A stretch of 61,716 nt of DNA from Pelagibacterales bacterium SAG-MED31 (lineage in GTDB: Bacteria > Pseudomonadota > Alphaproteobacteria > HIMB59 > GCA-002718135): NCBI GenBank assembly GCA_014653715.1, contig JACWEB010000003.1, positions 1-61,716 of the forward strand, given 5' to 3'. Shown in pieces: positions 18,324 through 27,500 of the stretch. Each line of letters starts with the position of its first letter. The first letter of the stretch is position 1. The notes under the pieces are model-generated. The model did no database searches. It saw only the letters and a program-made list of their open reading frames with translations, and had not been told where the DNA came from. The position numbers and the translations under genes are program-made.

Positions 18324-18809
18324 ATGCCAAGTTTTGATATTGTTAGTAGAGTAGATTTTCAAGAGATTGATAATGCTATTGCCAATGCCCTTAGGGAAAT
18401 TACTAATCGCTATGATTTTAAAGGCTCTAATACTACCCTTGAGAGAAGCGAAAAAGTAATTACAATAGTCACTGATGATGATTTAAAATTATCTCAAGTA
18501 AATGATATTTTAATATCACATTTTGTGAGAAGAAAGTTAGATCCATTAGCATTAGGAAAAAAAGATAAAGAAAAAGCTGGTGGTGATAGAATTAGACAAA
18601 CCATATCTTTAGTTGAAGGCATTGAGCAAGATATTGCTAAAAAAATAACTTCAGAAATTAAAAGTTCAAAAATGAAAATTCAGGCTAAAATAAATGGAAA
18701 TGAACTTAGAATTGATGGAAAAAAAAGAGATGATTTACAATCTGCAATGCAATTGATTGAAGATTTACAAGTTGGAATACCAGTTCAGTTTATAAATTTT
18801 AGAGATTAA
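18324..18809 (+). CDS. yajQ: YajQ family nucleotide-binding protein
   Basis: 161 residues, full family length. Begins MPSFDIVSRVDFQEIDNAI and contains NRYDFKGS, the signature of the YajQ/UPF0234 family; the C-terminal half ends GIPVQFINFRD. The family has two ferredoxin-like domains and binds nucleotides; members in Xanthomonas bind cyclic di-GMP and act on transcription. The role here is not shown by the sequence. Starts 7 bp after rmuC. Confidence 0.93.
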   Translation: MPSFDIVSRVDFQEIDNAIANALREITNRYDFKGSNTTLERSEKVITIVTDDDLKLSQVNDILISHFVRRKLDPLALGKKDKEKAGGDRIRQTISLVEGIEQDIAKKITSEIKSSKMKIQAKINGNELRIDGKKRDDLQSAMQLIEDLQVGIPVQFINFRD

Positions 18810-18814
18810 TTGAA

Positions 18815-19423
18815 GTGATAACATGGGAGTTAATCTTAGCTTTAGCAGTATATAATTTTATTATGTATGCCACCCCAGGTCCCAATAATAGTATTCTGAC
18901 AACTTCTGGAATTAAATTTGGATTCACTAAATCGATTCCAAATATATTTGGAATACCTACAGGTCATGGATTGCAGTTAGCTTTAGTGTGTCTTGGTTTA
19001 GGAGCATTGTTTATAAAATACCCAATTCTTTTTGATATTTTAAGATATGTAGGCTCTGCTTATATACTTTATCTTGCTTATAAAATGTTTGGTTCCCTTA
19101 ATATTGCCAAAACAGAAGATAGATCGCGTCCATTAAAATATTATGAAGCTATTCTTTTTCAGTTTGTTAACCCTAAGGCTTGGGTAATTTGCTCTACAGC
19201 AGTAACTTTATATTATCCAAAAAATGAAAATATTATTATAGGAACTCTGTTTATGGTCATCATGTCGACTGTAGTTAATATCCCTTCAATTAGTATATGG
19301 GCTTATGGTGGGAGTGTTATTAGAAATTATTTGAGTAATAAAAGACTAAAAAAATTTATTGAGTCAATATTGGCAATACTTCTGATTGCTACAGCAGTTT
19401 CAGTATTTTTTTATAATCCTTAA
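18815..19423 (+). CDS. LysE-family amino acid exporter
   Basis: 202 residues, about six membrane helices, GTG start at 18815. The N-terminal signature ATPGPNNSILTTSG is the LysE/RhtB hallmark, and NPKAW in the middle is also conserved. Members export amino acids or related compounds; the substrate cannot be predicted. The stop TAA at 19421-19423 shares a TTAA with the stop of the convergent GST gene. Confidence 0.88.
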   Translation: MITWELILALAVYNFIMYATPGPNNSILTTSGIKFGFTKSIPNIFGIPTGHGLQLALVCLGLGALFIKYPILFDILRYVGSAYILYLAYKMFGSLNIAKTEDRSRPLKYYEAILFQFVNPKAWVICSTAVTLYYPKNENIIIGTLFMVIMSTVVNIPSISIWAYGGSVIRNYLSNKRLKKFIESILAILLIATAVSVFFYNP

Positions 19424-20043
19424 GGAATTGGTATTTCATTAAAATCGCCAATAACATTATAACCTTTTATAACAGCAGCTCTTTTAGATATATTAATATA
19501 CCAACGAAGCACGTTGGGATAATTTTTTAAATTAATTTGATGTCTTTCAAATCTAGCAACCCATGGCCAAACTGCAATATCTGCAATTGAATAATTATTA
19601 CAAATATAATTATTTTTAGATAACTGACCATCTAAAATTTGATAAACATTTTTAGAGTACCCTTTAGATTTTTCCTCAGCAAATTTACTTTTACCCTTGT
19701 GATAAAAAAGATATTGATGAGCTTGACCAAGCATTGGACCAACATATGCCATTTGAAAGAATAACCACTGAACTACATTCCAATAATCTTTTTGATTTAA
19801 GAATTTATTATATTTTTTAGCAAGGTAAAGAAGGATAGCACCTGATTCGAAAATGGTTTGATTACTCTCTTTATCAACGATTACTGGAATTTTATTTGTT
19901 GGAGAGATTTTTGAAAATTCAGGTAAAAATTGTTCTTTTTTATCTAAACTGATAAGTATGGGGTTATAATCTATTTCTAATTCTTCAAGCAATATGGTAA
20001 TTTTTCGACCATTTGGTGTGGAAGAGGAATATAAATCTATCAT
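19420..20043 (-). CDS. glutathione S-transferase, YfcG/nu-class-like
   Basis: 207 residues. The thioredoxin-like N-terminal domain starts MIDLYSSSTPNGRKITILLEE and includes SPTNKIPVIVD with the cis-Pro and FESGAILLYLA with the glutathione-binding Glu-Ser. The helical C-terminal domain has QWLFFQMAYVGPMLGQAHQ, as in YfcG/YghU proteins. Those act as disulfide-bond reductases using glutathione. Shares its stop region with the LysE gene by 4 bp. Divergent from the DUF2805 gene, with 38 bp between. Confidence 0.9.
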   Translation of the reverse strand: MIDLYSSSTPNGRKITILLEELEIDYNPILISLDKKEQFLPEFSKISPTNKIPVIVDKESNQTIFESGAILLYLAKKYNKFLNQKDYWNVVQWLFFQMAYVGPMLGQAHQYLFYHKGKSKFAEEKSKGYSKNVYQILDGQLSKNNYICNNYSIADIAVWPWVARFERHQINLKNYPNVLRWYINISKRAAVIKGYNVIGDFNEIPIP

Positions 20044-20081
20044 TTTTTAGAATTTAATAATTTTACGACTATATAGGATAT

Positions 20082-20315
20082 GTGGAATATTCAACAGATA
20101 ATATAATTAAACTTGCATGGAGTGATAGAGTTTCATTTGAAAAAATTGAACGACTACATGGAAAAAATGAATCAGAAGTAATCAAAATAATGAGAAAAAA
20201 TTTAAAGCCAAAATCTTTTAAAATATGGAGAGAGAGGGTAAGTGGCAGAACAAGAAAGCATGAAAAAAAAAGGTCTCTTTCATTCAAACCTTTTCGATTT
20301 GATGACTATGTATAA
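20082..20315 (+). CDS. DUF2805/TIGR03643 family small protein
   Basis: 77 residues. The whole protein follows the family pattern: IIKLAWSDRVSFEKIERLHG, SEVIKIMRKNLKPKSFKIWR, then RVSGRTRKH. It reads as a small helix-turn-helix-like, basic protein; no function is established for the family. Its end overlaps the start of the TPR gene by a few bases. Confidence 0.82.
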   Translation: MEYSTDNIIKLAWSDRVSFEKIERLHGKNESEVIKIMRKNLKPKSFKIWRERVSGRTRKHEKKRSLSFKPFRFDDYV

Positions 20316-20853
20316 GATTATATTTACTTATTTATTTTTTTTAACAATATCATCATTTTTATATGCAGATCAAAATGATAAAAGATTAAATTATTTATTT
20401 GATAAACTAGTAGTTGCCGAAGAAGAAAAAGAAATAAATAAAATAACCAATCAAATTTGGAAAATTTGGCATGAAATTGATGATCCTAAAACAACTAGAG
20501 AGTTTGAAACTGGTGTTCAAATGATGAATTTAGGATATTTCAAAAGATCAATTGATTATTTTGATAAAGTAATAAACAAAAATCAAAACTTTGCTGAAGC
20601 TTGGAATAAGAGAGCAACTGCTCATTTTATGATGGGTAATTTTGACTTATCAATGCAAGATATTAGCAAAACTTTACAGTTAGAACCCAGACATTTTGGA
20701 GCTTTAGATGGTATGGGATTAATATATATTCATCTTAATCAACCTGATAAAGCAATTGATATTTATAATAAAATGTTAGAAATTTTTCCTAACAGTATTT
20801 CAACAAAAATGAAAATAGAAAGAATTTTATCTCGTAAAACTCAATCCACTTAA
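20308..20853 (+). CDS. exported tetratricopeptide-repeat protein
   Basis: About 181 residues from the ATG at 20308 (20302 is an equally possible start; longer starts lie deep inside the previous gene). A signal peptide or anchor (MYKIIFTYLFFLTISSFLYA) is followed by two to three TPR units around residues 85-170 (for example AEAWNKRATAHFMMGNFDLS, ALDGMGLIYIHLNQPDKAID). TPR domains bind protein partners. Likely periplasmic, partner unknown. Overlaps the DUF2805 stop by 8 bp. Confidence 0.8.
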   Translation: MYKIIFTYLFFLTISSFLYADQNDKRLNYLFDKLVVAEEEKEINKITNQIWKIWHEIDDPKTTREFETGVQMMNLGYFKRSIDYFDKVINKNQNFAEAWNKRATAHFMMGNFDLSMQDISKTLQLEPRHFGALDGMGLIYIHLNQPDKAIDIYNKMLEIFPNSISTKMKIERILSRKTQST

Positions 20854-20891
20854 AAAATAAATTTTATAAAATTACAATTAAGAAAATAGGT

Positions 20892-21464
20892 CTACTTAAA
20901 ATTTACTGCTTTCCTCAACAATACATCATTATATTTTTCACTTTTACTTAGTTGATTGTAAGCAGTAATAGTATTTAGGCAATGTAATTGAATAGTTGGT
21001 GGCATACCAATCTTCGCTAATTCTTGGGAACTTTTTTGTTTAAAAGTTTTATTAAAGAGATTTACACTATTTGATTTCAGGAAACCTGTTAACGTTGTTG
21101 CAGATACTGCAAAATTTACATTCTCTGGAATATAAGGTGATTCTTCATCAAGTAACATTTTAACTTTATTAAGCCCAGACGAAGCAACACCAACTACCTG
21201 ACCATTATAATTTAAGACTGGACCACCACTATAACCTGGTTGGATAGCAGCATCTATTTGTATCAGAGATATATCATTATTTGGGCCACTTAATGAACTC
21301 ACAATTCCTCTAGTAAGCTTAACACTAGAGCTTAAATTTTCTGCTAAGGGAAAGCCAAAAGCCATAATATCTTGACCAAATTCTGCTCCAGAAGGATTTA
21401 TAATGATCGATATCTTACATCTCCCAACACGTGATATTATTTTAAATCCAATACTTTTTACCAC
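20892..21464 (-). pseudogene. trypsin-like serine protease fragment lacking the His/Asp half
   Basis: Readable as 190 residues from a GTG at 21464. Residues about 20-135 match the C-terminal beta-barrel of S1C/trypsin-like peptidases: GQDIMAFGFPL, QIDAAIQPGYSGGPVLN with nucleophile Ser79, GQVVGVASSGL, ENVNFAVSATTL. The N-terminal barrel with catalytic His and Asp is absent, and there is no signal peptide, so it cannot be a normal protease. The start overlaps the caspase chimera's stop by 7 bp. Serine-protease domains of this type occur beside or fused to caspase domains in other alphaproteobacteria, so this is probably the remnant of such a domain. It could still be translated as a binding domain. 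Confidence 0.65.
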
Positions 21465-24400
21465 TTAGTTAACACTTGATCTTCGATGCCATTTAGTTGA
21501 GGTGTTTGGTTTGCTTGTCTTGATACGTTTTTGTTGATGAATGCAAAAAGCTCTCCATTTGTAATTTTATTATCACTATTTGCATCTGCCTCCCCTTCTA
21601 GTCCCTTCATCATGTAATACGAGAATAAACCATGCTCAGCCTCTTTTAATACCTTTGCGGTTTCTGTATTTGAAGATGCACTAAATATTGTAAAATTTGA
21701 TGGTATATCTTGCTCTTGAGCATCGATAAAGATAGGTCTTGCTGCAACCAAGAGTTCTTCGGTACGTGAAGCTCCACTATAACAAGTATCTAAGAAAACG
21801 GTGACATGCTTTGGGTTTAGTTCTGCTATTTGATCAAATAATTGATTACGCATTAAAGATGTTAATTCTAGTAATTCTGGATCACCATCGGTTGGAAGTA
21901 AAAATAAATCACTACCATCTTCTGAAGCTAATCCATGACCAGAAAAATAGACATATAAATGAGTTTCATTATCTCTAATAACTTTAGGAAGCCATTTTTT
22001 GACTACACCTAAGGTATCATTTCTCCCAGCATCATTATTAATTAAAAGCTTTATATTTTCCTTCGGCACTCCAAGAGAGGCGAAGGCAAAATCATTAAAA
22101 TAAAGTGCATCATTTTCAGCATATAATGCAGAGAATGTATTTTTATAATTCTCTACACCAATAATAAGCGCTGCTTTATTTGTGCTTATCTCACTTTTTA
22201 TTTTAGTTGGATTAAGACTATCAAGTTTCACTTGTTGAATAACTACTTTTTGACGTTTTAAGCTTACTATCTTAGAAGATTTATTTCCGTGAATATCAAT
22301 AGCCACAATTTCTACATCTTGTCCTTTTGGTTTCACAAAAAATTCTTTTTTGAAATTTGAATTGTTAATGGAAACTTCATATCCATCAATAGTTAGACTA
22401 GCAATTTCACTCTCATCATTAATACTTCCAGATATCTCTGCCATTAATTGACTATTAGACTCAAACTCTTCACTTACTATTATGTTTGGACTTGAACCAT
22501 CCTCTGAAACTTGAATACTAAGATTAGTCTCAGTAACTTCTGTTGCTTTTGTTTTATTAGGTTTAGTTTTTACAATATTAGTTTCTTCTATGTTATTGCC
22601 ATCTGTTATTTTTTTAAGAATAAAATTACCTTTTACACTTACCTCAAAAATATTATTACCTAAAGAAGAGTATCTACATTTAATTCCATCAGAAGTTTCT
22701 AAAACATTTCCATCAGAAAATTCTAAAAACTCAGAATGAATTATTTGAATTTTTTCACTACCTCCAGCTTCTTTTTTTACTTTATCAAACAATGATGTTT
22801 TTGCTAATTCACAAGCCTCACCAAAGGTAGTATTCCCTCCAATCTGCACATCCATAGTAATATCATTTATTGTTATTTCTCTTGCTTCCTCTTCCTTCTT
22901 CTTTGCTTCTGCTATACGTTTTTCTTCTTCCTCTTTTGCTTTTTGCTTTTCTTTTGCAATTTGTTCTTCTTTTTGTTTTTTGAATAATGCCTTATCTCCA
23001 ACAATTGCATATCTAAATAATGGTTCATTGTTCATTCTAATTGGAACATCAACATTACTTTTAGATGCTTGGTTAATAACTTGATGATGTAATGGTAAAT
23101 AAGTTACATTATCTTGAGTAATATCCCAAGCTTCTGCAATCATAGCATTTCTTTTTTTCATATTTGTTTCCATACCCATGGACGCTACTAACTCATCTAC
23201 TCTAGCATTACTGAAATTTACTTTATTCCAACTGCCAGAACTTTCAAATAGGTAGGAGTACACATAATGACTATCGTATGTTGGAACACCCCAACCTATC
23301 ATGTACATATCACTATAGCCATTTTTTACCTTACTGAAATGGAACGATTTGGTTTCCCCATCAGGCTTAACTTTCACTCCAATTTTTGCAAACATATCAA
23401 CAACAGCCAAGCAAATTGCTCCATCATTAATATAACGATCAGTAGGACAATCAAGAGTAACACTGAAACCATTTGGATAACCTGCCTCTGCCAATAGTTT
23501 TTTTGACAGTTCTGGATCATAAGGAAGTCTTTGATCTCTATCTGTAGTATAACCTTGAACACCAGGTGGAATAATAATACCTGCAGGAGCACTTTGTCCT
23601 CTCATTATCTTGTCTCTAATAGTATCCATATCTAAAGCATGGTACATTGCTAGACGAACTCTTTTATCAGCAAAAGGATTTTTTCCTTTAATGTTAGAAG
23701 AATTTAATTCAGCCGAACCTTGATCCATACCAAAAAATATTGTTCTATTTTGAGGAGTCATTTTTACATCGTGCGAAGAAGAAGATTTAATTCTTTCTAT
23801 ATCATGAACTGGAACAACATTGGTGTAATCGATTTCTCCAGATAAAAGTGCTGCAACTCTGGTTGCATCATTTTTAATAGGAAGTAACTCAACTTTATCT
23901 ACATTGAATGTACTTTCTTCACCCCACCAATTATCATTCTTTTCGAAGACAGTTCTTACGTCTTGTTCTCTAAATGTAATTTTGAAAGGTCCAGTACCGT
24001 TTGCATTGGAAGCACAATAAGATGTTTCTCTTGCATTCCAATTATATGAAACTTCACAACCATTTGCTTTTGCCCAAGCTTCAGACATAACAAAAATTTG
24101 AGTTAATTGGTTTAAAAGAATTGGATTTGGTCCATTAGTGTTAATTGCAACTTTATAATCATCAATAAATTTTATAGATTTAATACCCTTTAATAAATTT
24201 ACCATATCAGATGGGGCAGTTTTGGCTCTATTGATACTAAAAACTATATCTTTTGCAGTTAGAGCTCTTCCATCATGAAAATAAACTCCTTTACGAATAT
24301 TAAATATCCAAGTGTTAGAATTTATTATTTCCCATGATACTGCAAGCTGAGGAAGTATTTCCATGTTAATACCTTGAGTAACTAATCCTTCATATACTTG

Positions 24401-24556
24401 TCGAGAAACCATATGAGTTGGTCCTTCATTTTGTGCATGTGGATCTAAAGTTAATGAGTCATCTGGCATTGACCATCTGATCGTATTAGATAAAACTGAT
24501 GAACAAAAAATAATTATAAAAAATGATACTGAAAATTTTATAACATATTTACTCAT
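21458..24556 (-). CDS. chimeric peptide-binding protein fused to a caspase-like (C14) protease
   Basis: 1032 residues. Signal peptide 1-23. Residues 24-515 form a complete SBP family-5 domain, closely similar along its length to the binding protein at 11677-13251. Residues 521-560 are a highly charged Lys/Glu helix. Residues 560-650 are a small mixed domain. Residues 686-768 look Ig-like (SINDESEIASLTIDGYEV). Residues 795-1032 are a caspase domain: AALIIGVENYKN, ENDALYF, VYFSGHG with His874, VFLDTCYSG with Cys925, then an EF-hand-like DANSDNKITNGE. Both catalytic residues are present and the C-terminus ends as in normal caspase homologues. The signal peptide predicts periplasmic location. Why a transport-type domain is joined to a protease is unknown. 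Confidence 0.9.
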   Translation of the reverse strand: MSKYVIKFSVSFFIIIFCSSVLSNTIRWSMPDDSLTLDPHAQNEGPTHMVSRQVYEGLVTQGINMEILPQLAVSWEIINSNTWIFNIRKGVYFHDGRALTAKDIVFSINRAKTAPSDMVNLLKGIKSIKFIDDYKVAINTNGPNPILLNQLTQIFVMSEAWAKANGCEVSYNWNARETSYCASNANGTGPFKITFREQDVRTVFEKNDNWWGEESTFNVDKVELLPIKNDATRVAALLSGEIDYTNVVPVHDIERIKSSSSHDVKMTPQNRTIFFGMDQGSAELNSSNIKGKNPFADKRVRLAMYHALDMDTIRDKIMRGQSAPAGIIIPPGVQGYTTDRDQRLPYDPELSKKLLAEAGYPNGFSVTLDCPTDRYINDGAICLAVVDMFAKIGVKVKPDGETKSFHFSKVKNGYSDMYMIGWGVPTYDSHYVYSYLFESSGSWNKVNFSNARVDELVASMGMETNMKKRNAMIAEAWDITQDNVTYLPLHHQVINQASKSNVDVPIRMNNEPLFRYAIVGDKALFKKQKEEQIAKEKQKAKEEEEKRIAEAKKKEEEAREITINDITMDVQIGGNTTFGEACELAKTSLFDKVKKEAGGSEKIQIIHSEFLEFSDGNVLETSDGIKCRYSSLGNNIFEVSVKGNFILKKITDGNNIEETNIVKTKPNKTKATEVTETNLSIQVSEDGSSPNIIVSEEFESNSQLMAEISGSINDESEIASLTIDGYEVSINNSNFKKEFFVKPKGQDVEIVAIDIHGNKSSKIVSLKRQKVVIQQVKLDSLNPTKIKSEISTNKAALIIGVENYKNTFSALYAENDALYFNDFAFASLGVPKENIKLLINNDAGRNDTLGVVKKWLPKVIRDNETHLYVYFSGHGLASEDGSDLFLLPTDGDPELLELTSLMRNQLFDQIAELNPKHVTVFLDTCYSGASRTEELLVAARPIFIDAQEQDIPSNFTIFSASSNTETAKVLKEAEHGLFSYYMMKGLEGEADANSDNKITNGELFAFINKNVSRQANQTPQLNGIEDQVLTKW

Positions 24557-24693
24557 TTAATAATTATATCATTTAAAATGAAATATTCTGATATAAAATT
24601 TTAAAAAATAAATATAATCTTATATAAAATGTTAGTAAAATACTTAAAATCAAATAAAGTAACTTTTTTTCAATTTTTAAATAAGTTTCATAA

Positions 24694-25629
24694 TTAATTA
24701 ATAAATAAAAAAATTAAAATAGATAAAGTAAAAAAACTAATAAAAGTACTCAATACAATATTTGACGAAATTAGATCTTTTTGTGCATTATATCTATAGG
24801 CAAAGTAATAAGATTGCGAACCACTTGGTAGGGCTGATGCGATAGTTATAGTTACTACTAATAAATCTTCTAGGTTAAAAATATATTTTGCAATTATAAA
24901 ACCTATCACAGGGTGAATGATATTTTTTAAAAAAGTAAAAATTATTGATTTTTTAAATGATAATATTAAATTAAATTTTGCTAGAGAAATTCCTAAAGAT
25001 AAAAGAACGCAAGGTAAGGCAATGACTGAAACACTATTTAAAATATTCATCAATATATCAGGTTGCATAATTTTAGTATAATTGAAAAATATTCCTATAA
25101 AAATGCCTACGAGTACAATATTTTTAAATAACCCAGTTATTGTTGATAAAATCTTTTTGCTTAAGTTAAGACTTCTATTTCTATACGACTCTATTATTAT
25201 GGTGGTGTATGTGAAATGAACAAATCCATGAAATAATACAAGTATCATATATGGCATAACATTAGCTGTCCCCAAAAGGGAATGCATGAGGGGTATTCCG
25301 AGAGCAACAGAATTTCCAAAACAAGCAGAAAGACCTAAAAGTGCATTATCATCAGTTTTGTACTTAAATAATAAATTGCCAACTTGAAAACCAATTATGA
25401 AAACTAGAATTCCGCTACCAAAAAATGAAACTAATAATAAAACGGTATTTATTCTTGGAAATTCTATTTGCCAAAAATAAGTTATTAAAGCTAATGGGAG
25501 TAGAATATTGAAACTCAAATAATCAAATTTAGAGGTGATTTTTTCAGATACATTGATAAATTTTTTTATTATGAAACCTATAATAACATAACCAAATACT
25601 GAAAATATAATATAAATTAAGCTATTCAT
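24694..25629 (-). CDS. AEC family (auxin efflux carrier-like) transporter
   Basis: 311 residues with about ten membrane helices. The segments GLSACFGNSVALGIPL in the first half and SALPSGSQSYYFAYRY in the second are the conserved half-helix motifs of the AEC/Mem_trans family. Bacterial members export small organic acids such as malate; the substrate here is not known. Last gene of the minus-strand run and overlaps the preceding gene by 8 bp. Confidence 0.87.
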   Translation of the reverse strand: MNSLIYIIFSVFGYVIIGFIIKKFINVSEKITSKFDYLSFNILLPLALITYFWQIEFPRINTVLLLVSFFGSGILVFIIGFQVGNLLFKYKTDDNALLGLSACFGNSVALGIPLMHSLLGTANVMPYMILVLFHGFVHFTYTTIIIESYRNRSLNLSKKILSTITGLFKNIVLVGIFIGIFFNYTKIMQPDILMNILNSVSVIALPCVLLSLGISLAKFNLILSFKKSIIFTFLKNIIHPVIGFIIAKYIFNLEDLLVVTITIASALPSGSQSYYFAYRYNAQKDLISSNIVLSTFISFFTLSILIFLFIN

Positions 25630-26470
25630 TAGTTAAGAGATTTTGAAAAACATCTTCAAAATTACCACTTAAAATTTGATTAATATCATTGATATTAAAA
25701 CTCATATCTATTGATTTATCCGAAGATAAAACTTGTATTTCAGGATTATCTAAATTTCCTAAGGAATTAATTTCGAAGATCTTTTCTTTTTCAATTTCTA
25801 CAATTGCTTGAATATTTGCAAAGTTGTTTTTCAAATTATATTTTCCAGCTATTTCAATATTATATTCCTTATTTAATACCTTAAAGTAATCAATATAAAT
25901 ATATTCATCATCATAAATAATTTTACTATTGAAAGAAGATTTATCATTTAGGTAATTATAAAGTACATTTGATAATTGTTTATAAGTTTTAGGAATATTT
26001 AATTTTTGTATGATAATATTAACAAATTGTAATGATTGTTTATCCTCATCGTCTAAAGTAAACGATAAGTTTCCTTCGGGTAATAAAGTTAATTTTAATA
26101 AATTATTTAAATTATATTTATTAATTTCTCCTGACATAGATAAATTGTCAAGCAATACTCTATCAATTTTTAAATTTTTAGAATAAAAATTAAAAAAAGG
26201 TTTTTTAAAATTGTAATTTTTCTGAATAAATATTTCTCCATCTTCAAGAAATAATTTATTATTAATTTTTTCTAAATTAAAATTTACCAAAAGTGAAAGA
26301 TTAGGAATAATTTTTAATTGGTGGATTTCTTTCAAACTAATATTTACATTAAAGTTTTCTTCTAAATTTTTTATATATTTATTTACGTAAATTTTATCAA
26401 CTAGATAAAAGACGAAAAAAAATATACAAATTATAAGAACTATAAGAAGTAAAAATATTTTTTTTATCAT
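25622..26470 (-). CDS. membrane-anchored AsmA-like envelope protein
   Basis: 282 residues from the ATG at 26470 (a TTG one codon earlier is less likely). One N-terminal membrane helix (about 5-27) is followed by a periplasmic beta-rich region with alternating hydrophobic strands, such as NLKIDRVLLDNLSMSGEIN and YNIEIAGKYNL. This is the look of AsmA/TamB-like or related lipid-transfer proteins, but no diagnostic motif is present, so the call is structural. Asn/Lys/Ile content is higher than in neighbours. It sits 4 bp after the hydrolase gene. Confidence 0.5.
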   Translation of the reverse strand: MIKKIFLLLIVLIICIFFFVFYLVDKIYVNKYIKNLEENFNVNISLKEIHQLKIIPNLSLLVNFNLEKINNKLFLEDGEIFIQKNYNFKKPFFNFYSKNLKIDRVLLDNLSMSGEINKYNLNNLLKLTLLPEGNLSFTLDDEDKQSLQFVNIIIQKLNIPKTYKQLSNVLYNYLNDKSSFNSKIIYDDEYIYIDYFKVLNKEYNIEIAGKYNLKNNFANIQAIVEIEKEKIFEINSLGNLDNPEIQVLSSDKSIDMSFNINDINQILSGNFEDVFQNLLTNE

Positions 26471-26474
26471 CAAA

Positions 26475-27500
26475 TTAATTTTTACTGGAATGTATACTAT
26501 TTTGTAATTTTAGTTCATTATCTATGGGATCATTTAATAAGCTACTTAATTCATTATTATTTATTTCATCAATAGTTTTTGGTTGCCATTTTGGGTTATG
26601 ATGTTTTTCAATTAAAACTGCTTCTATTCCCTCTCCAAAATCATGACGATTAGTCATTTTTTGACTTAACCTATACTCTATTTCTAGACAATTTTTAAGA
26701 GATCTGTTGTTTGAGTTTTTTATCAATAATGTTGTTACTGCTAAACTCATAGGGCATTTTTTTTGAAGCTTTTCCAATACGCCATCTTGATTATTAACAT
26801 TTTGAATATTATTAAAAATTTCATGAATATCTCCTGAAAAATTCTTATCTATGAAATCTAATTTTTCATCAGTAAAAAAAGAAGAATTGTCTATTTCATA
26901 ATTAGTAATTGATCCATCAATTATAAACTGGCTAATCAAATCATTTATTTTGTTCTCTGGGCAATAATGAGTTGCTAAATTAAAATTAATTAAATCTTTC
27001 CCTTGAACAATTTCACCGGTCAGACCTAAATACTTTCCAAGATTATTTTCCATTCTTGATAGAAAAAAACTTCCACCAACATCTGGGAAAAAACCTATAG
27101 AAGTCTCAGGCATTGCAAATTTAGTGCTGTCAGTTGCAATTCTATAATCACCATAAATTGATAACCCTACACCACCTCCCATTACAACTCCTTTCCAAAT
27201 TGATAAATAAGGCTTTGGAAAATTTTTAATTTGTAAATTAAGAGAATATTCTTTGGAAAAAAATTCACGTTTTAATTCTGAAAATGGACCTGAAAGATGA
27301 ACACTTTTTACATCTCCACCTGCACAGAAATGATTTCCCTCACCGAGTAAGATAACTCTTTCAACTGCATTATCATCTTCCCATTCTTTTAATTTCTTTG
27401 AAAGCTGTATAGCCATATTTAAGTTAAGAGCATTCAGTGCTTTTGGTCTACTTAAGGTAATGACTCCGGTAGAATTTTTTACTTCAAACAATATTTCCAT
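26475..27500 (-). CDS. 3-hydroxyisobutyryl-CoA hydrolase / enoyl-CoA hydratase family
   Basis: 341 residues, the length of HIBYL-CoA hydrolases rather than of ordinary enoyl-CoA hydratases (about 260). Crotonase-fold blocks: HFCAGGDVKSVH (oxyanion Gly), GVVMGGGVGLSIYGDYRIAT, and FAMPETSIGFFPDVGGSFFL with the Glu typical of the hydrolase. The C-terminal NCLEIEYRLSQKM and HHNPKW also fit HIBCH. Expected reaction: hydrolysis of 3-hydroxyisobutyryl-CoA in valine breakdown. Directly downstream of uvrB with no gap. Confidence 0.85.
   Translation of the reverse strand: MEILFEVKNSTGVITLSRPKALNALNLNMAIQLSKKLKEWEDDNAVERVILLGEGNHFCAGGDVKSVHLSGPFSELKREFFSKEYSLNLQIKNFPKPYLSIWKGVVMGGGVGLSIYGDYRIATDSTKFAMPETSIGFFPDVGGSFFLSRMENNLGKYLGLTGEIVQGKDLINFNLATHYCPENKINDLISQFIIDGSITNYEIDNSSFFTDEKLDFIDKNFSGDIHEIFNNIQNVNNQDGVLEKLQKKCPMSLAVTTLLIKNSNNRSLKNCLEIEYRLSQKMTNRHDFGEGIEAVLIEKHHNPKWQPKTIDEINNNELSSLLNDPIDNELKLQNSIHSSKN

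Noticed and set aside
23267-23592. Short frames on both strands inside the chimera's SBP region
   Set aside because: They are shadows of the long chimera frame, which is supported by domain matches along its length.
24557-24693. AT-rich gap upstream of the chimera as a possible origin or RNA gene
   Set aside because: Only poly-A/T sequence with no stable hairpin, iterons or tRNA-like fold was seen; a promoter for the chimera may lie here but no convincing boxes were found.
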